Shown here in pieces: positions 42,386-50,390 of a stretch of DNA of 64,000 nucleotides (the first letter of the stretch is position 1; every line of letters starts with the position of its first letter). The DNA lies in the NCBI RefSeq assembly GCF_000406965.1, contig NZ_KE136362.1, positions 75,528-139,527 on the forward strand. The letters are read 5' to 3'. Made by a program: the position numbers and the translations under genes. The notes beneath the pieces are model-generated. The model did no database searches, was not told the DNA's origin, and was given only the letters and a program-made list of their open reading frames with translations. Source of the stretch: Enterococcus avium ATCC 14025 (GTDB lineage Bacteria > Bacillota > Bacilli > Lactobacillales > Enterococcaceae).

Positions 42386-43777
42386 ATGACGAAAAAGACA
42401 GATACAGTCGTAATTGGCGCCGGACCTGGCGGTTATGTCGCAGCCATTCGCGCAACGCAATTAGGACAAAAGGTGACCGTAGTAGAAGCAGAGCATATTG
42501 GCGGTGTGTGCTTGAATGTCGGATGTATTCCTTCAAAGGCCTTGATCACTGCAGGTCATCGCTATCAAGAAGCACAGCATTCTGACTTTCTAGGCTTGAG
42601 TGTCAAGGAAGCACAGCTGGATTTTACGAAGACGCAGCAGTGGAAGGATCAGCAGGTTGTAAAAACACTGACTTCCGGCGTTGGTATGCTCTTAAAGAAA
42701 AACGGTGCAGAAGTTATTATGGGGCGGGCCACATTCACAGGTCCGCAGAGCATGAGGCTCACAACGAAAAATGGTGAAGAAAAATTAGAATTCAAACACG
42801 CAATCGTGGCAACCGGCAGCCGCCCGATCGAAATTCCCGGCTTTACGTTTGCCGGTCGGGTGCTGGATTCCACTGGCGGATTGAACCTAAAAGAGATTCC
42901 GAAGAAGCTGATCATTATCGGCGGCGGGATCGTCGGATCGGAGCTCGGCGGTGCCTATCGTAATCTAGGATCGGAAGTCACGATCATTGAAGGCAGTCCG
43001 AATATTGTACCGAATTTTGAAAGTGATATTTCTGAGTTAGTGGCGAAACGTTTCAAGCAAAATGGCGTAGAAGTCTTTACGAATGCGAAAGCCAAAAAAG
43101 CTGTTGAAACGACAAATGGTGTGGCAGTAGAGTTTGAAGTTAAAGGTAAAACGCAAATGATCGAAGCAGACTACGTGATGGTAACAGTCGGGCGAAGACC
43201 GAATACCGAGAACTTGGGCTTGGAAAAGGCTGGAGTCAAACTGACGGAGAGAAATCTAGTCAAGGTAGATGAACAATACCGAACGTCTCAAAAAAATATT
43301 TTTGCTATTGGTGATATCGTTGAGGGCTTAGCACTTGCTCATAAAGCAAGCTATGAAGCGAAGGTCGCGGCAGAAGTCATCGGCGGGAAAAATGTCGCTA
43401 AAGATTATCGCGCAATCCCAGCAATCTGTTTTACCGATCCAGAAGTAGCAACAGTCGGTTATACGTTGGCAGAAGCCAAAGCGGAAGGGATCAAAGCTAA
43501 GACGGCGAATTTTCCGATGCAAGCAAATGGCCGCGCGTTATCCTTAAATGCGACTGAAGGATTTGTCCGCTTAGTGTTTGAAGCGGAGACGGAGCTAATT
43601 TTAGGTGCCCAAATCGTCGGTGTCAACGCCAGTGATCTAGTGGCTGAGATCACTCTGGCGATCGAATCTTATCTGACGTTAGAAGATATTTCGCTGACGA
43701 TCCATGGGCATCCTACATTATCCGAGATGGTGATGGATGCTTGTGAAGTTGGGTTAGGCTTGCCGATTCATATGTAA
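42386..43777 (+). CDS. lpdA: Dihydrolipoyl dehydrogenase (E3)
   Basis: 463 residues. FAD-binding GAGPGGYVAAIRA, redox disulfide GGVCLNVGCIPSKAL (about Cys43 and Cys48), NAD-binding GGGIVGSELGGAYRNLG (about 179-195) and the C-terminal active-site His in HGHPTLSEMV (about residue 445). It reoxidises the lipoyl groups of the E2 encoded upstream, with NAD as acceptor. GGAGG precedes the ATG; the gene ends at a shared bidirectional terminator. Confidence 0.93.
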   Translation: MTKKTDTVVIGAGPGGYVAAIRATQLGQKVTVVEAEHIGGVCLNVGCIPSKALITAGHRYQEAQHSDFLGLSVKEAQLDFTKTQQWKDQQVVKTLTSGVGMLLKKNGAEVIMGRATFTGPQSMRLTTKNGEEKLEFKHAIVATGSRPIEIPGFTFAGRVLDSTGGLNLKEIPKKLIIIGGGIVGSELGGAYRNLGSEVTIIEGSPNIVPNFESDISELVAKRFKQNGVEVFTNAKAKKAVETTNGVAVEFEVKGKTQMIEADYVMVTVGRRPNTENLGLEKAGVKLTERNLVKVDEQYRTSQKNIFAIGDIVEGLALAHKASYEAKVAAEVIGGKNVAKDYRAIPAICFTDPEVATVGYTLAEAKAEGIKAKTANFPMQANGRALSLNATEGFVRLVFEAETELILGAQIVGVNASDLVAEITLAIESYLTLEDISLTIHGHPTLSEMVMDACEVGLGLPIHM

Positions 43778-43818
43778 AAAAGGTTATGCCGGAAAAAGTT
43801 GCTTCTTAGGGAATATAT

Positions 43819-43862
43819 AAAACAGGTGTCTTTCTAAGTTTTGAGAGAGACACCTGTTTTTA
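43819..43862. terminator. Bidirectional terminator between lpdA and proC
   Basis: AACAGGTGTCTTTCT pairs with AGAGAGACACCTGTT, with a T-run on the plus strand and an A-run at the left end. Confidence 0.85.
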
Positions 43863-43864
43863 GT

Positions 43865-44677
43865 CTATTTCTTTCCTAATTCTTCATCTTTACGAATCGT
43901 AGCATCGATTCCCTTAATCACTGTTGAGATAAAGGCGTTGTCTTCTAGTTCAACGATTCCAGCGACGGTTGTTCCGCCGGGTGAGCTTACGCGGTCGATT
44001 AGCTCCCATGGATTTTCTTTACTGTAGGCTAAGGTCTCGGCACTGCCTAGAATTGCTTGGGTTGCCATTTCTAGCGCGATATTTTTTGGCAAGCCATTTT
44101 TCACCGCTGCACGAGCAATCGAATCAATAAATAAGAAGGTGTAAGCAGGTGAACTGCCAGCGATCGCTGTGAAGATGGAGAAATATTTTTCTTCTAGCGG
44201 CCAGGCTTTGCCGACTGCATTAAATAGATCGATAATCGTTGCGACGTCTTCTTTTGTGGCACTTGGATTTCCGCAAACAGCCGCTGCGCCTTCACCGACC
44301 ATCGCATTCATATTCGGCATGACACGTACAATTCGAATCGGTTGATCCGTTTCAAATACTTCATAAATAGCCTCGGTGCTTGTCCCAGCAGCAATAGAGA
44401 CGATCAATGGATCATTTTGCAGGATTGCGTCTTTTGCCTCTAATAAGACTCCCTTAATAACATTTGGTTTGACCGCTAAAATTAAGGTGTCGACTGTTTT
44501 AATAACTTCTTGCGGATCACTAAGTGCATGAGCACCGATTTTTTCGGCGAATGCTTGGACTTTCTCTGTTGCGATATCATATAAGTAAATGTTTTCTGGT
44601 TTGCTAAAGCCTTTTTGAACCATTCCTTCAACAATTGCAGATGCCATATTGCCGGCACCAATAAAACCAATTTTCAT
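43865..44677 (-). CDS. proC: Pyrroline-5-carboxylate reductase ProC
   Basis: 270 residues. The NAD(P)-binding GFIGAGNMASAIVEG (about 4-18), RVMPNMNAMVGEG (about 118-130) and the C-terminal SPGGTTVAGI signature (about 231-240) identify the last enzyme of proline synthesis. AGGAGG precedes the ATG. It is a single-gene unit here, with no proA or proB in the window. Confidence 0.93.
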   Translation of the reverse strand: MKIGFIGAGNMASAIVEGMVQKGFSKPENIYLYDIATEKVQAFAEKIGAHALSDPQEVIKTVDTLILAVKPNVIKGVLLEAKDAILQNDPLIVSIAAGTSTEAIYEVFETDQPIRIVRVMPNMNAMVGEGAAAVCGNPSATKEDVATIIDLFNAVGKAWPLEEKYFSIFTAIAGSSPAYTFLFIDSIARAAVKNGLPKNIALEMATQAILGSAETLAYSKENPWELIDRVSSPGGTTVAGIVELEDNAFISTVIKGIDATIRKDEELGKK

Positions 44678-44843
44678 TGTACATCCTCCTTGTTTTTAAT
44701 CCGTTTAACTGCGGAAAGTGTTTGAATCAAATGTTTAAAATGCCTAAATATGGTACAATCAATAAAGAAATTATATGCTTATTGAGCCTTATTTAAAATA
44801 GTGTAGACAAAGAAGAAAGTGTTTGATTCTAAGGTGGGATAAA

Positions 44844-45797
44844 ATGGAGGTAACAAAAGCGCAGTACACCAGCTTCTATCAATTTCTAAAAACATTGGAT
44901 TGCTACTTAGTTGGGGATGGTCAGATGAGTGATGAGGTTCAACGCTTTGCTGATAATCCGCAGCGGGAAATCGCGGCCTTTGTAACAAAGGAGACAAGGG
45001 ATCGGATCGAGGTTCCTACTGGTTTCATACGTATATTGTACGTGATGAAAGGAGCTGTGTCTGTCAGGATTGATGGTTCAGAAAAGGCGTTGAGGACTGG
45101 AGGATTGATCATTGCTAATGAGGGCACGATTCTTTCCTATCAGGGCAACTTAGAAACGGAAATCATTGCTTTTTATTTTAAAGCAGGCTACTTTACGGAA
45201 TCGCTTTTAGGACAGTTTTTTGAAGAGCCGCTGCTTTATCGTTTTTTTGTTGAAGCTTTGAGTGTTGAATTGAGCGATGTTCCACGTTTTTTGATTTATG
45301 ACTTTGCGGAGGTAACGGATGTGCATTTTTACGCGCTGTTACTGCTGAAGCAAGTGGTTAAGATGGAATACTTTAACAATAAAGTGACCAAATCTGCATT
45401 TGTTCTTTTGATCGTGGAAATTAGTCAAGCAGCACCCGAACGGCTGATCGCAAAGGACAACTTCGTATCGAATGGACAATTAACAGAGGAGATTTTAACC
45501 TATGTCGATGCTCGGTTAGAACAAGTGACCTTAGAGGAGGTTGCTCAAAAATTTCATTTTCATCCGAATTATTTGTCAAGTCTGTTAAAGGAAAAGACGG
45601 GGCACACGTTTACTGAGCTTGTTTTGTTTAGAAGAATCGAACGCTGTAAAAGCTATTTGGAGCAAACGGATCTAACCATTCAAACAATCATAGAGCGCTT
45701 GGGGTACAAGGATAAAGCCTTTTTTTATAAACGCTTTAAGCAGCTTGTAGGAGTTACACCGCGCCAATACCGAAAAATGCGAGAGGAAGAAAACTAA
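44844..45797 (+). CDS. AraC-family transcriptional regulator
   Basis: 317 residues. N-terminal cupin-like effector part (about 1-160), with IRILYVMKGAVSVRIDG. The C-terminal AraC DNA-binding domain (about 212-312) has two HTH motifs and the FFYKRFKQLVGVTPRQYRK signature. ATG 44844 is chosen because AAGGTGGG lies just upstream. It is divergent from proC, with the next small gene overlapping its stop by one base. The target is not known. Confidence 0.82.
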   Translation: MEVTKAQYTSFYQFLKTLDCYLVGDGQMSDEVQRFADNPQREIAAFVTKETRDRIEVPTGFIRILYVMKGAVSVRIDGSEKALRTGGLIIANEGTILSYQGNLETEIIAFYFKAGYFTESLLGQFFEEPLLYRFFVEALSVELSDVPRFLIYDFAEVTDVHFYALLLLKQVVKMEYFNNKVTKSAFVLLIVEISQAAPERLIAKDNFVSNGQLTEEILTYVDARLEQVTLEEVAQKFHFHPNYLSSLLKEKTGHTFTELVLFRRIERCKSYLEQTDLTIQTIIERLGYKDKAFFYKRFKQLVGVTPRQYRKMREEEN

Positions 45798-46105
45798 TGT
45801 ATGAAGAACTTTTTGACGACGTTCATTTGACCGTTGTGGAGCAGCCGATTGACTGGGTAAGGGAATTGCCGCTTTATCGTGGGCACATTAAGGAGTTGCC
45901 GTTTATCACAGGAGAAGGACCTTCGAAAAAAGCGATGTATCGCCAGTTAGCGGAGCAATACCAGGAATATGCAGCCTTGAATCAGGTGGAGGATAAAGAG
46001 GAAGATATGACCTCTTCATTATTAACACCGGAGCAGTTACTGAAATATTATGATGGTGAGACCTTCGACGGTTTTTCTTTAGGTGATTTATTAAAGGACG
46101 AGTAA
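45797..46105 (+). CDS. Hypothetical protein, 102 residues
   Basis: Family not recognised. An acidic soluble protein beginning YEELFDDVHLTVVEQP and ending with a TPEQLLKYYDGETFDGF segment. It overlaps the AraC regulator stop by one base (TAATG), so it is translated with it. Confidence 0.5.
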   Translation: MYEELFDDVHLTVVEQPIDWVRELPLYRGHIKELPFITGEGPSKKAMYRQLAEQYQEYAALNQVEDKEEDMTSSLLTPEQLLKYYDGETFDGFSLGDLLKDE

Positions 46106-46167
46106 AGCAAGTTTGTATACCTTTTCAATGATTTCCGCTAGACTAAAAAGAAAAAGGGCGTGAAGTG

Positions 46168-46518
46168 ATGTCACCGATTGAAGAATACATCAATGATGCT
46201 GAAAAGGACCAACAACCAATGCTTAAGGAAATCTATCAACTTATTAAAGAAATGCTCCCAGTCGAAACCACTGAAAAACTCTCTTATGGTATGCCAACCT
46301 TCTATTTAACGGAAAATTTGGTTCACTTTGGCGCGATGAAAAAACACCTAGGTTTTTATCCGACACCAAGTGCGATGTCGGCATTTGAGAAACAACTGAA
46401 GGATTATAAAACATCAAAAGGTGCTTTACAAATTCCATATACGAAAGAGTTGCCGATAGAATTGATTACAAAGATGGTCCGTTTTCGTCTAAAGGAAGTG
46501 GTGGAGAAAAATGCTTAA
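46168..46518 (+). CDS. DUF1801 / YdhG-like protein
   Basis: 116 residues. The pattern EEYINDAEKDQQPMLKEIYQ, TTEKLSYGMPTFYL, and HLGFYPTPSAMSAFEK is that of the DUF1801 (YdhG/iron-chaperone-like) family. Some members are annotated as frataxin-like iron chaperones, others as unknown; the exact role cannot be told. ATG 46168 is preferred over GTG 46165. Its end overlaps the following VOC gene by 8 bases. Confidence 0.75.
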   Translation: MSPIEEYINDAEKDQQPMLKEIYQLIKEMLPVETTEKLSYGMPTFYLTENLVHFGAMKKHLGFYPTPSAMSAFEKQLKDYKTSKGALQIPYTKELPIELITKMVRFRLKEVVEKNA

Positions 46519-46876
46519 GGGAATAGAGATTATGCTATATGTCGATGATGTCGCGGGAGCCGCAGCTTTTTGGCAGGAAGGATTAGACGGGAAAATTGCT
46601 TCGCAGCAAACCATGCCGGATGACTCTTTACAGGTGACGGTAGAATTATTTGAAGCGGTCCAGCTGGTTCTATTTGATCGCCACTTTATTGAAGAGGTGT
46701 CACCGGAGGTAGTTGATAACTTTCCTTCGCTGCTATTAAAGGTAACTGATTTAGACAGCTATCATGAGCGACTGAAAAGACTTAGTCCGAATATAAATCC
46801 TATGATGGAGCAAGGCGGAAAGCGTCTATTCAATTTCGCCGATCCTGAAAATAATTATTTTGTGTTGAGTGAATGA
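46511..46876 (+). CDS. VOC-superfamily (glyoxalase-like) protein
   Basis: 121 residues with the paired beta-alpha-beta-beta-beta pattern of the VOC fold, MLYVDDVAGAAAFWQEGLDG at the start and FNFADPENNYFVLSE at the end. Members include glyoxalases, bleomycin-resistance and fosfomycin proteins; the metal ligand set is not complete enough to choose. It is translationally coupled to the DUF1801 gene. A weak terminator follows. Confidence 0.75.
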   Translation: MLKGIEIMLYVDDVAGAAAFWQEGLDGKIASQQTMPDDSLQVTVELFEAVQLVLFDRHFIEEVSPEVVDNFPSLLLKVTDLDSYHERLKRLSPNINPMMEQGGKRLFNFADPENNYFVLSE

Positions 46877-46905
46877 CCTTCAAGTAATTGAGGGTTATTT
46901 TTTTT
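46876..46905 (+). terminator. Terminator after the VOC gene
   Basis: ACCTTCAA / TTGAGGGT with a 4-base loop and TTTTTTTT. The left arm overlaps the last base of the gene. Confidence 0.65.
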
Positions 46906-46996
46906 GAAAGCATAATGCAGCTATGAAATAGCAATCCGTTATTAAAACTCATTGAAACCTAGCTGCTTTATTTGACGAATATCATCAAACTATTAC

Positions 46997-47010
46997 TTGA
47001 TTTAAGTCAA
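46997..47010. promoter_or_regulatory. FNR-like box upstream of the TauE/SafE gene
   Basis: TTGATTTAAGTCAA fits TTGAT-N4-ATCAA at nine of ten half-site positions. A TATTAT -10 box lies at 47029-47034. The same form, TTGAT-N4-GTCAA, recurs at 50321. Confidence 0.55.
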
Positions 47011-47085
47011 AATTCTTGTGAATTGTTGTATTATCTTAAGAGGAAAAAGAGCTTTCATTGATTATTTTATTTAAAGGAGAGTATT

Positions 47086-47976
47086 ATGGTACAAATTTTG
47101 TTGGGACTGTTAGGCGTCCTATTGGTTTATTATCTTTTTTATTTTGTTCGCGATTTGATTGCTGAACGTGGAAACTGGGGCGGTGGGAACTTCTTGGTTT
47201 CTGGTGTGATTGGTTTTATTACTGACGCGATGGATACGCTGGGAATCGGAAGCTTCGCGCCAACGACGATGCTGCTGGAAACGACGAAGCAATTAGACAA
47301 TGACCGTCAATTGCCGGGAACATTGAACGTTTCTCACACAGTTCCAGTTATTATTGAAGCATTTATTTTTATTACAGTTGTCAAAGTAGCACCGCTAACC
47401 TTATTTTCATTAGTTCTCGCAGCAATCATAGGTTCGTATGTTGGTTCAAAAACCGTCAGCAAGCTGCCTGAGAAAAAAGTGCAGTTTTATATGGGGATCG
47501 CGTTGATTATCACTGCGGCCTTGATGGCGTTGAAGCAATTAGGCCTACTTGATTTATTAGGAACAGGCAATCATTTGACCAGCTTGACGGGGATAAAATT
47601 GATTGTCGGTATTGTCGGAAACTTTATTTTAGGCGCATTAATGACGATCGGTGTAGGTCTATACGCACCATGTATGGCAATGGTATACATGCTAGGCTTG
47701 AGTCCATTAGTCGCTTTTCCTATCATGATGGCTTCTTGTGCCGGATTGATGCCGGTTGCAGGAACAAACTTTATTAAATCAGGTGATTATTCTCGTAAGG
47801 TCAGCCTTGGAATTACGATCGGCGGAATCATTGGAGTGATTATCGCGACGCGTTTTGTCACTGGTTTAAATATGAACGTATTGACTTGGGTTGTGATTGC
47901 GGTAGTTCTTTATTCAGGCTTTACTTACATCCGTAAGGGAATGCAGGTGGTTACAGGTAGTTTGAAGAAGTCTTAG
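47086..47976 (+). CDS. TauE/SafE-family membrane exporter
   Basis: 296 residues with about eight membrane helices. The half-repeat structure of the TauE/SafE family is visible (an early GVIGFITDAMDTLGIGSFAP and a late LMTIGVGLYAPCMAMVYMLG). The family exports sulfite, sulfonates or similar small anions, and the substrate here is not determined. AAAGGAG precedes the ATG, and an FNR-like box lies upstream. It is a single-gene unit with a terminator. Confidence 0.82.
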   Translation: MVQILLGLLGVLLVYYLFYFVRDLIAERGNWGGGNFLVSGVIGFITDAMDTLGIGSFAPTTMLLETTKQLDNDRQLPGTLNVSHTVPVIIEAFIFITVVKVAPLTLFSLVLAAIIGSYVGSKTVSKLPEKKVQFYMGIALIITAALMALKQLGLLDLLGTGNHLTSLTGIKLIVGIVGNFILGALMTIGVGLYAPCMAMVYMLGLSPLVAFPIMMASCAGLMPVAGTNFIKSGDYSRKVSLGITIGGIIGVIIATRFVTGLNMNVLTWVVIAVVLYSGFTYIRKGMQVVTGSLKKS

Positions 47977-48000
47977 AGAGAAATCTCTAGGGCTTTTTTT
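47972..48000 (+). terminator. Terminator of the TauE/SafE gene
   Basis: TAGAGA / TCTCTA hairpin at the stop codon, followed by GGCTTTTTTT. Confidence 0.65.
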
Positions 48001-48077
48001 AAATTCAGTGAAAGAAGCTATTCATGCATTGATTTTTGACGGATAATAAATGAAAGAAATTACTGATAGGAGACATT

Positions 48078-49636
48078 ATGGATCAGGAGTTATTGATTAT
48101 TGAATTGCTTTCTGCGGCGGAGCCGATATACAAGCGAGCAAGAAAGAATCGCCAAAAAAATCTGGTGTCTGCCTTTTTATTTTTAATAATCGCAAGTGTG
48201 CTCTTTTTTGGAATCGGCAGTTTTGTCTATCAGCAGTTAGAAATGCGTGTACGCTCGATCGACAGCGGCTATTGGTTACGGGGATTTTATCATTTTTCTC
48301 TCGTGCTGGGACTGCTTAGTGTGCTCGCAGTGGTGCTCTTTTTCATTGTAAACGTGATTCAAGGAATCGAGCTGCGCCGTTCGTTCCAACGATTTTTGGA
48401 ACGACAGGTGAAAAAAGCTGCGAAATACCCGGTCGTCTATCAAGATCAGGAGGCCTATTATTTAGCGGAAGAAAAGCGAAAGCCCGTGATTCGTCTATTA
48501 AAAATAGAATGTATTGAATTAACGACGACCTTCGACGGCGCGACGATCTATTTAGGCAATTATCAAGAGTTTTGGGGCTTTTCTACCGTTCAATTATTTG
48601 TGGTCAATGAAGACCCCGAGCGATTACCAATGACCTTTCCAAAAGCACAGGAAGTAAATCAGAAATGGGTGCTTCTGATGATCAGCCTGCTTTTTCTAGG
48701 AGCAGCCGGGGTATTTACGTATGATGGACTGAATCGTCATCAAAATCTTTATGGTGGTCATTCAGAACCAGCGAAGTCCATAGCATCAAGCGAAGCTGCA
48801 CCACTTTCGAGCGATGATTTGATAGTCCAGCAGGGAACGGCACCAGAAAAACGGACGAATCAGGCCAATCAATTGGATTTGAATAATGAAACCCATGAGC
48901 TATATATGACGACCGATAGCGGAAGTACTTGGTCATATTTGTACCATTGAAACCAGAATGGATGCGCTCTGGCAGCTATTTGTTAACTAGCGGCGAGATT
49001 CCGCTGGGCTATTGGATGGATAAAACCTATAATATTGCGCCAGATTTTTCTTGGTTTATTTATTCGGATAACGAAAAAGAGTTGTCTTTCTTATTTTCCC
49101 ACGATCAAGGGAAGACATGGCAAAAATCCCTCGTCTCAGAGAATGCTCAGAGGATTCGTTATCGCAAGGCGCAGTTTTTCGCTGATGGCAGCGGTGTACT
49201 GGTTTATTCTAATGCTTCACCAGAGGTATCTTCGGAAGGATTAGAAATCTTCCAAACGAATGATTTTGGTAAAACGTGGTCTAGAAGCAATGGGACAACC
49301 ATTAATCAGCCGGTTCAAAATGTTAGCTTTGTCAATCCGACACTGGGCTTCGTTTCTACTCGGGAGAACCTATACTACACTAATAATAGCGGCAGTTCCT
49401 TCAAAGAAGCGGTCGTGACAATTCCCGCGGATTATCAGACCGGTGGATTGGATCTTTTCCAAACGCCCAACGAGGTGACACAGGTCAGTACCAATCAACT
49501 AGAAACGAAATTCTATTTATTGAAAATGGCGGGGATTGATCAGGGGAAAATGTTTGCTTGCCTGTATCGTTCTTCTGATAATGGCGAGACGTGGCAATTT
49601 GCCGAACAGCTATCGGAAGTAAAGCCGACTGAATAA
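48078..49636 (+). pseudogene. Membrane-anchored Asp-box beta-propeller protein, frameshifted
   Basis: Two overlapping frames (48078-48950 and 48929-49636) form one protein of about 519 residues. The N-terminal part has three hydrophobic helices (about 30-55, 73-95 and 195-217). The rest has five Asp-box-like motifs (SGSTW, HDQGKTW, NDFGKTW, NNSGSSF, DNGETW) of the BNR/sialidase-type propeller, probably outside the cell. The frame breaks in the T-run at about 48939-48941, where one extra T restores it. The function is unknown; no sialidase catalytic set is seen. Confidence 0.65.
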
Positions 49637-49665
49637 GTTTACACTCTAGCCTTTTCTTGCTATAC
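49637..49665 (+). promoter_or_regulatory. Promoter of the rifampin ADP-ribosyltransferase gene
   Basis: TTTACA, 17 bases, TATACT. It begins just after the stop codon of the preceding gene, 37 bases before the start codon of the arr gene. Confidence 0.65.
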
Positions 49666-49701
49666 TGCTCGGTTACAGAAAAAAGATGATGGAGTGATTC
49701 G

Positions 49702-50112
49702 ATGGAAGCTAGATTGGATAAAGGCCCGTTTTATCATGGAACAAAAGCTGATTTACAAGTTGGAGACTTACTAGAGGCTGGAAAAAAATCAAACTATGGC
49801 AAACAAGCTAAAGCGAATTTTGTTTATTTTTCGGCGACAATGGATGCGGCAATCTGGGGTGCTGAACTGGCGTTAGGAGATTCCCCACAACGGATTTATC
49901 AAGTGGAACCGACGGGAGTTTTTGAGGACGATCCTAATGTTACGAATAAAAAATTTCCCGGAAATCCCACTCGCTCGTATCGCACGCGTCAGCCTATAAA
50001 GGTTGTTGGTGAGGTAAGAGAATGGACTGGGCACTCAGAGGAGCAGCTGCAAACAATGTTGGCTCATGTCGAAAAAATGAAGCAGCAGGGTATCGAGGCC
50101 ATTAATGAATAA
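49702..50112 (+). CDS. arr: Rifampin ADP-ribosyltransferase Arr
   Basis: 136 residues, the usual Arr length. FYHGTKADLQVGDLL, NFVYFSATMDAAIWGAELA, YQVEPTGVFEDDPNV and KKFPGNPTRSYR match the Arr family closely. The enzyme transfers ADP-ribose from NAD to rifamycins and confers resistance in the organisms where it has been tested. There is no integron, transposon or other resistance gene beside it, so it looks like a native chromosomal gene. TGGAG precedes the ATG. Confidence 0.88.
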   Translation: MEARLDKGPFYHGTKADLQVGDLLEAGKKSNYGKQAKANFVYFSATMDAAIWGAELALGDSPQRIYQVEPTGVFEDDPNVTNKKFPGNPTRSYRTRQPIKVVGEVREWTGHSEEQLQTMLAHVEKMKQQGIEAINE

Positions 50113-50273
50113 TCGACTTGCCATTGTCAGTGTTTTTATCTGACAATACGCAGCCAGAGCGCAGCTTCCAACTGGATAAATTGTACTTTAAAACAACCGT
50201 TATCCCAAATATCGATGAAACGACAACCCAAGCTTTGGAAGAAATGGTTCCGTTGTATATTAGCTTAATTTAA
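50109..50273 (+). pseudogene. Unassigned coding remnant
   Basis: A 54-codon open stretch with no good start, reading SDNTQPERSFQLDKLYFKTT and ending VPLYISLI. It has protein-like composition and is followed by a terminator (50281-50314), as a gene end would be. It looks like the 3' remnant of a lost gene. Family not recognised. Confidence 0.3.
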
Positions 50274-50280
50274 TTTTACA

Positions 50281-50314
50281 GGATCGATCGTAGGTTATTG
50301 CGGTCGATTTTTTT
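50281..50314 (+). terminator. Terminator downstream of arr and the remnant
   Basis: ATCGATCG pairs with CGGTCGAT (one G-T pair), followed by a T-run. Confidence 0.7.
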
Positions 50315-50320
50315 GTTTTC

Positions 50321-50334
50321 TTGATAGCTGTCAA
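50321..50334. promoter_or_regulatory. FNR-like box upstream of the metal ATPase operon
   Basis: TTGATAGCTGTCAA, the same TTGAT-N4-GTCAA form as at 46997. Its centre is about 41 bases before a start expected from the TAAACT -10 box at 50357-50362, which is a class II activator position. The operon ends with a Crp/Fnr-type gene whose recognition helix fits. Confidence 0.6.
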
Positions 50335-50390
50335 TTATTTCTCCTTAGGATCTTTGTAAACTAATAGTGAAAAGAAGAGGAGTGAGAAAA

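Noticed and set aside
39034..43777. Assignment as the housekeeping pyruvate dehydrogenase operon
   Set aside because: The E1 alpha sequence is closer to AcoA, the operon carries a SorC-type regulator and a cre site, and the E2 has one lipoyl domain; pyruvate dehydrogenase remains a less likely alternative.
47001..47085. Possible riboswitch leader ahead of the TauE/SafE gene
   Set aside because: The leader is too short, and no conserved fold or terminator-antiterminator pair was seen.
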